Positions 1-9,114 of a DNA stretch of 64,000 nt are shown piece by piece. The notes beneath the pieces were generated by a model, which was given only the letters and a program-made list of their open reading frames with translations, had not been told where the DNA came from and did not search any database. The stretch's first letter is position 1. Every line of letters begins with the position of its first letter. The position numbers were made by a program, and so were the translations under genes. This DNA is from Acidobacterium capsulatum ATCC 51196 (GTDB taxonomy: Bacteria > Acidobacteriota > Terriglobia > Terriglobales > Acidobacteriaceae): the NCBI RefSeq assembly GCF_000022565.1, contig NC_012483.1:558001-622000 (forward strand), in the 5' to 3' direction.

Positions 1-615
1 CGCGAATACATCACCCTGGCGCAAAACGAGCTGGAGCGCGTCGTTCACATCACCACGCAGACACTGCGCTTCTACCGCCAGAGCACGCGCCCCGTCGAGA
101 TCGACATCGAAGAGCTCTTCGAGACCGTCCTGGCTCTCTATGACATCCGCATGCGGGCGCACAATGTGCAGGTCACGCGCGACTTCCGCGCCACCCGCTC
201 CATCGTCGGCAATGATGGCGAAATCCGCCAGGTGCTCGCCAATCTCGTCAGCAACGCCATCGATGCCATGATGCAGCAGGAGAATGGCCGCCTGCTGCTG
301 CGCACCACCGAGACCCGCCACTGGTCCACCGGCCGCGAAGGCATCGCCATCACCGTTGCCGACAACGGCAGCGGCATGGACCCCGTCGTCGCGCGCCGAA
401 TCTTCGAGCCGTTCTACTCCACCAAGGGCATCACCGGCACCGGCCTCGGCCTTTGGGTCAGCCGTGAAATCATCACCAAGCATCACGGCGTCATTCAGCT
501 CCACTCCCGCACCACCCCGCCCTCCGGCACGGTCTTCCGTCTCTTTCTACCCTTCGACACCGGCCTGCAACACAACTTCACCGCCAGCCAGAGCACCCAA
601 ACGGCATCCTCCTGA
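1..615 (+). CDS. Sensor histidine kinase, C-terminal part (5' end outside window)
   Basis: The reading frame is open from base 1, so the gene begins upstream of the window. About 204 residues are visible. The first ~40 residues (EYITLAQNELERVVHITTQ) look like the helix following a HisKA phosphoacceptor; the phospho-His itself is not in the window. An HATPase_c domain follows, with the N box NLVSNAIDAM, G1 box DNGSGMD and G2 box GTGLGLW. It would autophosphorylate and pass phosphate to a response regulator that is not visible here. The protein ends soon after the ATPase domain with a Ser/Thr-rich tail and no receiver domain. The following oxidoreductase starts ~117 bp later, so co-transcription is possible but unproven. 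Confidence 0.93.
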   Translation, partial: REYITLAQNELERVVHITTQTLRFYRQSTRPVEIDIEELFETVLALYDIRMRAHNVQVTRDFRATRSIVGNDGEIRQVLANLVSNAIDAMMQQENGRLLLRTTETRHWSTGREGIAITVADNGSGMDPVVARRIFEPFYSTKGITGTGLGLWVSREIITKHHGVIQLHSRTTPPSGTVFRLFLPFDTGLQHNFTASQSTQTASS

Positions 616-668
616 GGAACTCTCGTCCCGGCATAAGCGCCGCCCTCACGCGCTCCCGATAGCTTCCC

Positions 669-686
669 ATTGCACAACATTGCAAT
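669..686. promoter_or_regulatory. Short inverted repeat upstream of the Gfo/Idh oxidoreductase
   Basis: ATTGCA and TGCAAT arms are separated by CAACAT, about 50 bp before the preferred start of the next gene. It could be an operator or a chance palindrome; six-base arms are weak evidence. Confidence 0.2.
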
Positions 687-732
687 CTCGTCATACACAG
701 AGCAAGCGGCGGCCATTTACTATGAATGCACT

Positions 733-1800
733 ATGTCCGAACAGATTCGCGTCGGAGTTGTCGGTTTTGGTTTAGCGGGCCGCATATTTCATACAGCGGT
801 CATCGACGCTACCCCGGGCTTCAAGCTTCAGGGAATCGTCAAACCCACCGGAGACGAGGCAAAAGCCGCCTATCCCGGTGTGCCTTGCTATCGCACCATC
901 GAAGAGATGTTCGCAGACACCAGCATTCGCCTGGTCGTGGTTGCGACTCCCAGTCACACTCACTTTGAAATCGCACAACGGTGTCTGCGCGAGCAGCGCC
1001 ATGTGATCATCGACAAGCCCTTCACGCTCACCTCGCAGGAAGCCTCCACCCTCATCGAGATGGCGCGCGAACGCAACCTCCTGCTCAGCGCCTATCAGAA
1101 TCGCCGCTGGGATGGTGATTTCAAGACCGTCCAGCAGATTGTTGCCGGCGGCGAACTCGGTCGCATCGTCAGCTACGCCTCCCACTTTGATCGCTTTCGC
1201 CCTGAGCCTCGACCTGGCGTCTGGCGCGAGAGCGGCGGCCCTGGCAGCGGCATCCTCTTTGACCTGGGAACACACCTGGTCGACCAGGCCACCACGCTCT
1301 TCGGCACACCCTCGCTCATCGACGCCACCGTTCGCATTGAGCGTGACGAAGGCCAGGCGGACGACTTCTTTGACATTCGTCTCACCTACCAGCAGCATCA
1401 CTGCCTCGTTGTTCGGCTCAGTGCCTCCACGCTGGCCCGTACGCCGGGTCCCCGCTTCCATCTCAACGGCACGCGCGGCAGCTTCGTCAAATACGGCCTC
1501 GATCCGCAGGAGGATCAGCTCAAAAGCGGCCTGCGCTTTGACGCTCCCGGCTTCGGTGAAGATCCCGAGTCTGCATGGGGCACCTTGCAGATTCTGGACG
1601 AGGCTCCACGCCGTATCGCCACCGAGCGGGGCGACTACCGGGCCTACTATGAGAATGTCAGGGATGCTTTGACTGGAAAAGCGCTGCTGGCAGTCACGCC
1701 GGTACAGGCCTGGCGCACGACCCGCCTGATTGAACTGGCGCGTAAGTCCAGCGCCGAACAACGCACCATCGCCGTCGACCTGCACGGCCAGCCCGAATAA
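733..1800 (+). CDS. Gfo/Idh/MocA family NAD(P)-dependent oxidoreductase
   Basis: A 355-residue soluble oxidoreductase. The N-terminal Rossmann fold carries VGVVGFGLAGRIFH at the dinucleotide site, and the family EKP-like motif is IDKPFT at about residue 94. The C-terminal sugar-binding domain includes FDLGTHLVDQA, with the Asp and His expected for catalysis. Overall it resembles the YdgJ/YhhX branch, which acts on sugars, inositols or related polyols; the substrate cannot be read from sequence. The frame is open from 670, but I place the start at ATG 733 (MSEQIRVGV) because the Rossmann strand normally begins within a few residues of the N-terminus. No clear Shine-Dalgarno is seen. It converges on the cpoB gene. 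Confidence 0.9.
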   Translation: MSEQIRVGVVGFGLAGRIFHTAVIDATPGFKLQGIVKPTGDEAKAAYPGVPCYRTIEEMFADTSIRLVVVATPSHTHFEIAQRCLREQRHVIIDKPFTLTSQEASTLIEMARERNLLLSAYQNRRWDGDFKTVQQIVAGGELGRIVSYASHFDRFRPEPRPGVWRESGGPGSGILFDLGTHLVDQATTLFGTPSLIDATVRIERDEGQADDFFDIRLTYQQHHCLVVRLSASTLARTPGPRFHLNGTRGSFVKYGLDPQEDQLKSGLRFDAPGFGEDPESAWGTLQILDEAPRRIATERGDYRAYYENVRDALTGKALLAVTPVQAWRTTRLIELARKSSAEQRTIAVDLHGQPE

Positions 1801-1830
1801 CCTTCACGGCCGGCCGCGGCCAGGTTCCAG

Positions 1831-2775
1831 TTACATGCCGCGGCTGGCTGAGGAGTGACGGCGCGAGCTGATGCCCAGCCCATGCAGTCGAACACGAGCC
1901 TGGCTCGCTTCCGGCGTCTGCGGATAGCGCGCAATCAAAGCCTTCAGATCGTGCACGCCCGATTCCCGCTCACCCAGCGCCAGCTCGGCATAGGCCTTGT
2001 GCAGCCGCGACGCCGGAGCCTTCGAGTTTCCCGCAAAATTCTGCAGCACATTCTCATAAGCCTTGATGGCGTCATGGTACTTGTGCAGACGATAGTTCGA
2101 CTCGCCGATATAAAACTGCGCGCTGCCTGACAGCTCATCCAGCGGATAGTCCTTCACCACGTCGCCAAACTCGCTGGCGGCCAGCTTGTACCGGCCCCCC
2201 TCGTAATCGCTGAGAGCGACCTGATAAAGCTGCTTGATCGGCGGAAAAGCAGGCTGCTGCATCGCAGCCTGCGGTTGAGGTGTGGCATTGCCGCTATCGG
2301 TACCCGGTGCAGCCTGTCCCTGTCCGGCCGCCTGACCATCCGGGCTTGCGCCACTGCCCGGCGCCGCCGCGGGCTGCTGCACATTCTGCAGTTGCGACTC
2401 GACCTGGTCCATCTGGTGGCTCAGCTTCTCGATGCGTGTCCGCAGCTCATCCACCGAGTCGTTCAGGCTCTGAATCTGGGTGGAGACCTGCTGAATCGCT
2501 CCGCCGCCCGATTGCTGCTGCGCCTGCAACTGGTTCTGCAGAGCAGAGATCGTCTGGTTCATCTGAATGACCGTGTTCGAGGTCTGCTGCACGATGTTCT
2601 GAATCGCGCCCATCTGCTCGGCGTCTGTCTGCTGCAGATGCTGCACGGCGTTTTGCAGAGCCTGCACCTGCACCTGCAATTGAATGATTTCCTTTGAAAC
2701 CGCGTGGGCCTTGGGGGCCGGCAAAAGCAGTCCGGCCACGGCCACCGCCGCGAGAACTTTCAGGCTCTTTCTCAT
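1831..2775 (-). CDS. cpoB: Tol-Pal system protein CpoB/YbgF
   Basis: A 314-residue periplasmic protein and the last gene of the leftward Tol-Pal operon. It has a signal peptide (residues 1-25, cleavage near AHA), a Gln-rich coiled coil (about 28-130), a Pro/Ala/Gly linker, then TPR repeats from about 185 (QLYQVALSDYEGG, AQFYIGESNYRLHKYHDAI). This is the YbgF/CpoB architecture, in which the coiled coil trimerises and the TPRs contact TolA and the peptidoglycan synthase PBP1B in E. coli. The position directly after pal supports the name. The C-terminus runs ~20 residues past the last TPR. Confidence 0.9.
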   Translation of the reverse strand: MRKSLKVLAAVAVAGLLLPAPKAHAVSKEIIQLQVQVQALQNAVQHLQQTDAEQMGAIQNIVQQTSNTVIQMNQTISALQNQLQAQQQSGGGAIQQVSTQIQSLNDSVDELRTRIEKLSHQMDQVESQLQNVQQPAAAPGSGASPDGQAAGQGQAAPGTDSGNATPQPQAAMQQPAFPPIKQLYQVALSDYEGGRYKLAASEFGDVVKDYPLDELSGSAQFYIGESNYRLHKYHDAIKAYENVLQNFAGNSKAPASRLHKAYAELALGERESGVHDLKALIARYPQTPEASQARVRLHGLGISSRRHSSASRGM

Positions 2776-2907
2776 TGGGCTACCCCGCGCGCAGAAGCGC
2801 TCTTTCGTCTGAGTATCGAAGAAAAAAGCAGTACCCGTCGAACCGGCGGGCGCGCAACTTCGCGCATCCCGGCCAGTCCGGCGGATACTGCCTGTTCATG
2901 CTCGTTC

Positions 2908-3645
2908 CTACTGGTCCAGCGTGAACTGTGCGCGGCGGTTCGACTGCCAGCACGATTCGTTCTGTTCCGTGCAGAACTGCTTCTCTTTGCCGTAGCTCAC
3001 CGTGCGCAGCCGGTCGGGGCTGACACCGGCACTCACCAGGGCCTGCTTGGCTGCGTTGGCGCGATTCTCGCCAAGAGCCAGGTTATATTCCACCGAGCCG
3101 CGGTCATCGCAATAGCCGCCGATCACCACGTGCAGATTCGGATGCTGAATCAGGTAGTTCGCATCCTGCTGGATGATCGCCTGAGCATCGGGACGGACCG
3201 AGTAGCTGTCAAAGTTGTAGAAGACCGGCTTCACATTGGCTTCAAAGGTCGCTTCGTCGATATTCGACTCTGCAACCGTCGCCGCCTGCGGCTGGGTCAC
3301 CGTGACCTGAACGGTCGCATCCGTGGAGCCGCCCTGGCCGGTCGCCACCAGGTGATAGCTCGTCGACTGGGTCGGCGTCACCGTCTGCGTGCCCGAGGTT
3401 TCCACCTGGCCGATGCCGTCGATCGAAACGTTCGTTGCGTTGGTGGTCTGCCAGGTCAGAACCACCGGATTGCCGGCGGTTACCGTCTGCGGGTTGGCGC
3501 TGATAGTGGCGGTTGGAGCGGGAATCATCGCCGGCGGAGGAGCCGACACGGGGGCGGTAGCGACCTTCTTGTGACAGCCCGCGATGGTCAGCATGGCCAC
3601 AAGACCTGCGCTTAACAGGAACGACTTGCGATATGCGTGCTTCAT
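2908..3645 (-). CDS. pal: Peptidoglycan-associated lipoprotein Pal with inserted Ig-like domain
   Basis: A 245-residue outer-membrane lipoprotein. The signal peptide ends in a lipobox (LTIAGC, Cys at about 24). Residues ~45-115 form a small beta domain (SANPQTVTAGNPVVLTW to TVQVTVTQ) like an Ig/PKD fold, which enteric Pal lacks. The OmpA-like peptidoglycan-binding domain follows, with NFDSYSVRPDAQ, GGYCDDRGSVEYN and LGENRANAAKQAL, the last carrying the Asp/Arg that bind diaminopimelate. It anchors the outer membrane to peptidoglycan and is remodelled by TolQR-TolA via TolB. Upstream GAGAGAGAG may serve as the ribosome site. Confidence 0.95.
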   Translation of the reverse strand: MKHAYRKSFLLSAGLVAMLTIAGCHKKVATAPVSAPPPAMIPAPTATISANPQTVTAGNPVVLTWQTTNATNVSIDGIGQVETSGTQTVTPTQSTSYHLVATGQGGSTDATVQVTVTQPQAATVAESNIDEATFEANVKPVFYNFDSYSVRPDAQAIIQQDANYLIQHPNLHVVIGGYCDDRGSVEYNLALGENRANAAKQALVSAGVSPDRLRTVSYGKEKQFCTEQNESCWQSNRRAQFTLDQ

Positions 3646-3752
3646 GGTTCTCTCTCTCTCCTACAACTCAATCTAACGGTCTTTTGACCGTACTTTTTGG
3701 TACCAAAGCAGTAAAAAATAACTTCTCAGTCAATCAACTTCCAAAAGGGGAA

Positions 3753-5114
3753 CTACTTCCAGCTCCAGTCCGGCATCGTGCTGGAACCGTTGTGCGTCAA
3801 CTGCTCTTGTTGCTGTCCATTCGCCAGCATGGACCAGATATCCGTACGCCCGCCTTCCGTTCTCTGGAAGACGATGTGCCGGCCATCGGGAGCCCATGAT
3901 GGGAAGTCGTTCACGCCCTGCCCGTGAGTCAACTGCACCCAGCGATGCGTGGTGATATCCATAATGTAGATGTCTTCGCCGCCCGGCGCACCCGGGCCGT
4001 AGTGACGGTCCCAGGCAAAGGCCAGAAACTGCCCATTCGGCGACCATGATGGAGAAACCGCATACCCTCCATCGGTCAGGCGCGACACGTTCGATCCATC
4101 CGCATCCATCGTGTAGATCTGCGGCAGGCTCGTCATGCCGCTCTCCCACGCAATCTGGGCCCCGGTCTTCGGGTTCCACACCGGCTGCGCATTCGGCCCG
4201 CGGAAGGCCGTGATGCGATGGCGGTTCATGCCGTTCGCATCCGAAACATAAATGTCCGGGTTCCCCGCGCCTGAAGAGGAGTAGGCCAGATGAATCCCAT
4301 CCGGCGACCAGGACGGGCTGATCGTCGTTCCGCCCGGAGAAACAAAGTGCAGGTAGCGATGCAGCAGCAAGGAGTAGATGCGAATCTGCATGCCGTACTT
4401 GCCGAAGGTCTCAAAGGCCAGCTTTGAGTTATCAGGCGAAACAGCCGGAGCCATGGAGTCGGAACCAAGGTGCGTCACCTGCTGCTTGTTCGCGCCGTCA
4501 TAGTCCATCACCCAGATCTCTTTGTGCATGCCGCGGCCCACGACGTAATAAATCTTCGTCTGGGCAATGCCCGGAATTCCGCCAAGCCGCAGAATGATCT
4601 CATCGGCGAAGCGATGGGCAATATCGCGCGCGTCAGACTCATTCGCCTGCGCCGAGTACTGCTTGCCCAGCACCTGCGGAGTGTCTGCATTCTTCGTGTC
4701 GTAGAGGTAGCCCTGCACCGTCAACTGTCCGCCGCTCACGCCCAGGGTGCCAAAGGCGACCATCTGCGCGTTCGAGGGCGGCTGCGACCACTGCGAAAGC
4801 ACCAGCTCTTTCGGGCTGCCCGGCATCGCCGGGGGCGCCATGCTCTTTGAAACCATGTCAAAGATGCCGGCATTCTCCAGATCGCTGTAGAGAACCTGGT
4901 CAAAGATGCTCTTCAGCACAAACGTCTGCGAATCATTGGTGCCCGGCTTGAAGCCCGCCACCGCCAGCCGGATGCGCTGCACTCCCAGATTGGTTCCGGT
5001 ACGGACCCAGTCCTGAGCCCGCAGCTTTGACGCCGGAGCAAGAATGAAAAGTAACGCAAGAACAAGGAGAAGCGGGGAGGATAGGTGCCGTGAAATGCGC
5101 GGGCTTGTCTTCAT
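3753..5114 (-). CDS. tolB: Tol-Pal system beta-propeller protein TolB
   Basis: A 453-residue periplasmic protein: signal peptide, TolB N-terminal domain (QDWVRTGTNLGVQRIRLAVAGF) and a C-terminal PD40 beta-propeller. Repeats end in the typical SPDG-type turns (AVSPDNSKLAF, SWSPDGIHLAY, SWSPNGQFLAF, SWAPDGRHIVF). TolB links Pal to the energised TolA-like protein. The frame extends to ATG 5150, where GAGGGG lies 14 bases upstream; I prefer ATG 5114 because a normal signal peptide (MKTSPRISRHLSSPLLLVLA) begins there. Both remain possible. The tonB/tolA-like stop is only ~20 bp before the upstream start, so the two are co-transcribed. Confidence 0.95.
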   Translation of the reverse strand: MKTSPRISRHLSSPLLLVLALLFILAPASKLRAQDWVRTGTNLGVQRIRLAVAGFKPGTNDSQTFVLKSIFDQVLYSDLENAGIFDMVSKSMAPPAMPGSPKELVLSQWSQPPSNAQMVAFGTLGVSGGQLTVQGYLYDTKNADTPQVLGKQYSAQANESDARDIAHRFADEIILRLGGIPGIAQTKIYYVVGRGMHKEIWVMDYDGANKQQVTHLGSDSMAPAVSPDNSKLAFETFGKYGMQIRIYSLLLHRYLHFVSPGGTTISPSWSPDGIHLAYSSSGAGNPDIYVSDANGMNRHRITAFRGPNAQPVWNPKTGAQIAWESGMTSLPQIYTMDADGSNVSRLTDGGYAVSPSWSPNGQFLAFAWDRHYGPGAPGGEDIYIMDITTHRWVQLTHGQGVNDFPSWAPDGRHIVFQRTEGGRTDIWSMLANGQQQEQLTHNGSSTMPDWSWK

Positions 5115-5170
5115 GCGGCTGTTGTCACCATGACGCTGGTTGTACTGCATAGACTCGTGTCCGGCCCCTC

Positions 5171-5974
5171 TTATTGCGTAGGCCGGCTATAGGTGAAAGT
5201 GTACTCTACGGAAACAGAAGAACCCTTGTAGGCATAGGGCAGCGGGCCAAACGACTCCACGCGCTCCACCGCCCGCACCGCCGAGCTGTTCAGCGTCGGC
5301 GAATTGCTGGGCTGGTCGATGCGAATATCACTCACCGATCCGTCGCGTGCGATCACAAACGTCACACTCACCTTGCTGCCATAGGGCGTGCTCGGGTCAA
5401 TCTCCTGCCGGTACCAGGCTCCGCTTACCTTTGCCGTGATCAGGTTCACGTAATAAGGAAAACGCGACGAAAAATTTCCGCCGTTCACGGAGACGGTGTT
5501 GTTCGGCGTCGGGTTGCCTGTCACCGAGTGCGGAATCTGGGTCGCCCGCTGCTCGCCATAGTTTGCCCGGTGCTGTCTGGGCTTCTCTTGGACGCGCTGC
5601 GGCGCATTCTGGTGAGGCTTTTTCTTCTTCGGATGCTTGATTTTTCTCTTGACCGGAATGGGAATCGCGTTCGGCGGCGGAATCGTCTCGGTCTTCTTCG
5701 ATGGAATCGCGGGAGCCTCACTGGGCGTCTGCGTCGCGAGCACGTTGTTGTTCGGCGTGTGATCCTGCGGCAGCGGAATCGTCGGGGCCGAGCTCACCAG
5801 TTGCGCCTGAATCGCGCCCGATGGTGCATTGTTGCCCCACTCCTCGCCATGAAACATCCCCATAAAATAAATGAGCAGCGTGATGCCGCCGAGCACGCCC
5901 ACGTGCAGCAGCAGCGACAGTGCCATGGGCCTGCCGAGCCGTTCCCGTTCCTGCTTTTCAAAGAGTCTCGGCAT
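5171..5974 (-). CDS. TonB-family energy transducer in the TolA position
   Basis: A 267-residue inner-membrane-anchored protein. One N-terminal transmembrane helix lies at ~17-40 (ALSLLLHVGVLGGITLLIYF) and contains the His typical of the TonB/TolA anchor. A Pro/Lys-rich periplasmic spacer follows (PIPVKRKIKHPKKKKPHQ), then a TonB_C-type domain (YYVNLITAKVSGAWYRQ to VSVEYTFTYSRP). It sits between exbD/tolR and tolB, exactly where tolA is found in other bacteria, so it most likely transmits proton-motive force to TolB/Pal. The C-terminal domain reads as TonB-type, so a role in TonB-dependent uptake cannot be excluded. The start overlaps the end of exbD closely (gap 3 bp). Confidence 0.9.
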   Translation of the reverse strand: MPRLFEKQERERLGRPMALSLLLHVGVLGGITLLIYFMGMFHGEEWGNNAPSGAIQAQLVSSAPTIPLPQDHTPNNNVLATQTPSEAPAIPSKKTETIPPPNAIPIPVKRKIKHPKKKKPHQNAPQRVQEKPRQHRANYGEQRATQIPHSVTGNPTPNNTVSVNGGNFSSRFPYYVNLITAKVSGAWYRQEIDPSTPYGSKVSVTFVIARDGSVSDIRIDQPSNSPTLNSSAVRAVERVESFGPLPYAYKGSSVSVEYTFTYSRPTQ

Positions 5975-5977
5975 ACC

Positions 5978-6412
5978 CTACTGTGCGTTTGTGGCCGGAG
6001 AATTCTGAATCGGTTGCGTCACAATGCTGATGTTGCTGATGCCCGCCTGCTTGACCGCGTCCATCACCGAGGCAAATGCGCCGAACGGAACCCGCTCGTC
6101 GGCCCGCAGATAGATCACCTCGGTCGCCGGATCTTCTCCCGGCTTGCGCAGCAGCGTCGGCAGGTCGGCCAGGTTCACCGGCTTGTCGCCCAGGTAAACC
6201 TCCTGGCTTTTCGTGATGGTGAGCACCATGCGCGGCTGCGTCACCTCATGCACCGTTTTGGTCTGCGGCACCTTCACCTGAATGCCCGACTGCAACACCG
6301 GAGCCGTCAGCATGAAGATCACCAGCAGCACCAGCACCACGTCCACCAGCGGCGTGATGTTGATGTCTGAGAGAGAGCTTTGCGTGCGTCCGTTGTTACT
6401 TGTGAAGGCCAC
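5978..6412 (-). CDS. tolR: ExbD/TolR biopolymer transport protein
   Basis: A 144-residue protein with a single N-terminal transmembrane helix containing the conserved proton-pathway Asp (ITPLVDVVLVLLVIFM, Asp at about 23). A periplasmic ExbD/TolR domain follows. It forms the proton channel with TolQ and energises the TonB/TolA-like partner. The start is GTG 6412, preceded six bases upstream by AGGGGAGG, a very strong ribosome site located inside the 3' end of tolQ; the two genes overlap by 17 bp. Partner choice (Tol versus Ton) rests on operon position. Confidence 0.95.
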   Translation of the reverse strand: MAFTSNNGRTQSSLSDINITPLVDVVLVLLVIFMLTAPVLQSGIQVKVPQTKTVHEVTQPRMVLTITKSQEVYLGDKPVNLADLPTLLRKPGEDPATEVIYLRADERVPFGAFASVMDAVKQAGISNISIVTQPIQNSPATNAQ

Positions 6413-7187
6413 GTCCGGCCTCCCCTGTCTCTCCCTGTGGCTGCGCCGGGCGCTGCAGGGCGACCTCTTCCATGCTGTTGATCAGCTCGCGGGTAAAGTC
6501 GTCGATGCGCGAGCCAAATTCCCTGATCTTCGCGGTGAACTGGTTGTACGCCACCACCGCCGGAACCGCCACAATCAGGCCCGCCGCCGTGGTAATCAGC
6601 GCTTCCGACACGCCCGGAGCCACGGCCCGCAGCGTGGCCGCGCCCGCCGTGCCCAGCCCGTGAAAGGCATCCACAATGCCCATGATGGTGCCGAAGAGGC
6701 CCACAAAGGGCGCAACCGCCCCGATGGTCGCGAGCCACGACATGCGCTCTTCGAGGATCGTCAGCGACTCGCTCGAAGCCGACATCGCCGCGCGTTCGAG
6801 CGTCGTAATGTTGCGCGGAGGGCCAAAGCCGCCGGTCTGCCGCTTATAGGTCTCATACACGTCGTCAAAGACGTTGACGAGCGGGCTGGGCTTGAACTGC
6901 TCGCTGACAGCCGCGATGTCCTGCAGCCGCGTCGCCTTGCGAAAGGCACGCAGGAAGCGCCGGCTCTGCATATTCGCCCGCCGCAGCGCCGAGCTTTTGG
7001 CAAAAATGATCACCCATGACCAGATGCTCGCAATCAGCAGCAGAACCAGTACGGCAATCGCAGTGCCGCTGCTGCGCCCAATCATCTGCAGCAGCTCATT
7101 GCCGTGATCGACGGGCACCGGGCCCGACGCGCTGTCAGCGCCGGACTGGAACAGGAACATAGCCAATGTCAAAGAAAAATGTGTCAT
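6396..7187 (-). CDS. tolQ: TolQ/ExbB proton channel subunit
   Basis: A 263-residue MotA/TolQ/ExbB family protein and first gene of the Tol-Pal operon. Three membrane segments are visible: about residues 38-58 (GTAIAVLVLLLIASIWSWVI), the segment around LATIGAVAPFVGLFGTIMGI, and the segment around EALITTAAGLIVAVPAVVAYN. The conserved cytoplasmic-loop/TM2 signature (APFVGLFGTVxGI) is intact. The frame opens at a TTG at 7196, but ATG 7187 (MTHFSLTLAMF) is the better start. recN is divergent, so the promoter lies in 7188-7404. Confidence 0.94.
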   Translation of the reverse strand: MTHFSLTLAMFLFQSGADSASGPVPVDHGNELLQMIGRSSGTAIAVLVLLLIASIWSWVIIFAKSSALRRANMQSRRFLRAFRKATRLQDIAAVSEQFKPSPLVNVFDDVYETYKRQTGGFGPPRNITTLERAAMSASSESLTILEERMSWLATIGAVAPFVGLFGTIMGIVDAFHGLGTAGAATLRAVAPGVSEALITTAAGLIVAVPAVVAYNQFTAKIREFGSRIDDFTRELINSMEEVALQRPAQPQGETGEAGRGLHK

Positions 7188-7404
7188 CGCCTGCAATGGT
7201 GTCGCATTTCCTCAGATTAAAGTTAGCAGAGAGCAGAGGCGGCAACCACTCGCGGTGGTTTACTTTAGAGGGTCCCCCGCGCGCCATTCCCAAAACCGGT
7301 AGGATGCATTCACGCCGCCCGTCGAAATCTCATCCTTCCCCCTGTCCTCCTCGCCCTGCCGTGCCTCATAATCGTGACAACGCAAGGCGAAAGAAAACCC
7401 CTCT

Positions 7405-9090
7405 ATGCTGCTCGAACTGCGCGCGGAAAACTACGCCGTCATCGACCACGCCATCGCGGTCTTCGGCCCCGGCCTCAACCTGCTCACCGGCGAAACCGGA
7501 GCGGGCAAGTCCATTCTTGTCGATGCCCTCGCCCTGCTGATGGGCGCCAAAGCCTCCGCTGATCTCGTCCGTCACGGCGCAGAGCGCGCCGTCGTGGCAT
7601 GCGTCTTTGAGAGCACGGCCGGTGCCGAAGCCGTTCTGGAAGCCAATGGCATCGACGCCCAGGGCGAAGAGATCATTCTGCGCCGCGAAATCTCGGAGAG
7701 CGGCAAGGGCCGCGTCTTTATTAACAATCAGCCGGCCACGGTCACCGTGCTGCGCCAGCTCGCGCCTGAGCTGGCCCTGGTCCACGCGCAGAGTGAAACC
7801 CTCGGCAGCTTTGACCACGCGCAGCAGCGCGGCCTGCTCGACCGCTTTGCCAACCTCTTCACCGCCCAGGCCGCCACCGCCTATCAAAGCTGGCGCGACG
7901 TGCAGCAAAAGCTCGACGCACTCGAGCGCGACGAGCAGGACCGCCTGCGCATGCTCGACCTGTGGAGCTTTCAGCACAAGGAGATCGGCAGCGCCAGCCT
8001 CACCGCCGGCGAAGATGACGCGCTTGAAACCGAACGCCGCGTGCTCGCCAATGCCGAGAAGCTCTATGCCGCGGCCATGAGCGCCTACGATTCGCTCTAT
8101 GAGAGCAGCAGCTCCGCCGAGTCTGCGCTGCGCGCGGCCAGCCGCCAGTTGGAAGAGCTGGCCCGCTACGACGAGCGCTTTCAGGAATCGGTGCAGCAGA
8201 TCGCCTCCGTCCGCGCCATCGTGCAGGACGTGGGCGAAACCACGCGCCACTATGCCGACGGCATCAACGCCTCGCCCGAGCGGCTGGCTGAGATTGAGGA
8301 CCGCCTCGCCCTGCTCGACCGCCTCAAGCGCAAGTACGGCGCAACCCTCGACGACGTGATCGCCTACGGCGAAGAGGTCGCCCAGAAGCTCGCCGAAATC
8401 GAAAACCGCGATGAAACGCTGAAGTCCCTGCGCACGCAGCTTCAGCAGGCCGAGAGCGCCTACCGGCAGATCGCTGCCGCGCTCACCGCGCAGCGCAAAG
8501 AGGCCGCGCGTGCGCTTGAAAAACTGGCCGTCGCCCAGATCAACGATCTCGCCATGAAGGCACGCTTCGAGGTCGCTGTCACCCCCAGCGAAGATTCCGC
8601 CGCCTGGACGCCGCACGGCTGGGACACCATTGAATGCCTCATCGCCACCAACGCCGGCGAGCCGCTCAAGCCGCTCGACCAGATCGCTTCGGGCGGCGAA
8701 ATGTCGCGCGTACTGCTCGCGCTCAAGGTCAGCGTCGAAGAGGGAGCCAATCGCTCAAGCCGCAAGAAGACGCCGGTGCCGCGCACGCTCGTCTTCGATG
8801 AAATCGACATCGGCATCGGAGGCCGCGCCGCCGAGGCCGTCGGCCAGAAACTCAAGGCCCTGAGCCGCGCCCAGCAGGTGCTCTGCGTCACTCACCTGCC
8901 CCAGATCGCCGCCTTTGCCGACCAGCACTTCCTCATTGAGAAGCAGGAGAAGCAGGGCCGCACCAAAACCTCGATTCGCGTCCTCACCGAAACCGAGCGC
9001 GCCGAAGAGATCGCCCGCATGATGTCCGGCGCAACCGTCACCGACACCTCCCGCAAACACGCCGAGCAAATGCTCAAAACCAGCAAGTAG
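7405..9090 (+). CDS. recN: DNA repair protein RecN
   Basis: A 561-residue SMC-like ATPase of normal RecN length. Walker A is GETGAGKS (residues ~31-38), a central coiled coil spans roughly 150-380, the ABC signature is ASGGEMSRVLLALK and Walker B is TLVFDEIDIGIGG followed by the His switch (VTHLPQIAAFAD). RecN acts in recombinational repair of double-strand breaks. The start ATG has an AAGGCGAAAG site ~10 bases upstream. It is divergent from tolQ and convergent with the DUF1697 gene. No LexA-type operator was evident to me in the upstream gap. Confidence 0.96.
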   Translation: MLLELRAENYAVIDHAIAVFGPGLNLLTGETGAGKSILVDALALLMGAKASADLVRHGAERAVVACVFESTAGAEAVLEANGIDAQGEEIILRREISESGKGRVFINNQPATVTVLRQLAPELALVHAQSETLGSFDHAQQRGLLDRFANLFTAQAATAYQSWRDVQQKLDALERDEQDRLRMLDLWSFQHKEIGSASLTAGEDDALETERRVLANAEKLYAAAMSAYDSLYESSSSAESALRAASRQLEELARYDERFQESVQQIASVRAIVQDVGETTRHYADGINASPERLAEIEDRLALLDRLKRKYGATLDDVIAYGEEVAQKLAEIENRDETLKSLRTQLQQAESAYRQIAAALTAQRKEAARALEKLAVAQINDLAMKARFEVAVTPSEDSAAWTPHGWDTIECLIATNAGEPLKPLDQIASGGEMSRVLLALKVSVEEGANRSSRKKTPVPRTLVFDEIDIGIGGRAAEAVGQKLKALSRAQQVLCVTHLPQIAAFADQHFLIEKQEKQGRTKTSIRVLTETERAEEIARMMSGATVTDTSRKHAEQMLKTSK

Positions 9091-9114
9091 CCCTGTCTAC
9101 ACAAAAGCGGGTGC

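Noticed and set aside
772-1785. 337-aa frame on the minus strand inside the Gfo/Idh gene
   Set aside because: It is the antisense shadow of a well-supported oxidoreductase and has no recognisable domain.
5174-6370. 398-aa plus-strand frame across tonB/exbD
   Set aside because: It is antisense to two conserved Tol genes, and His/Arg-rich as expected of shadow translations.
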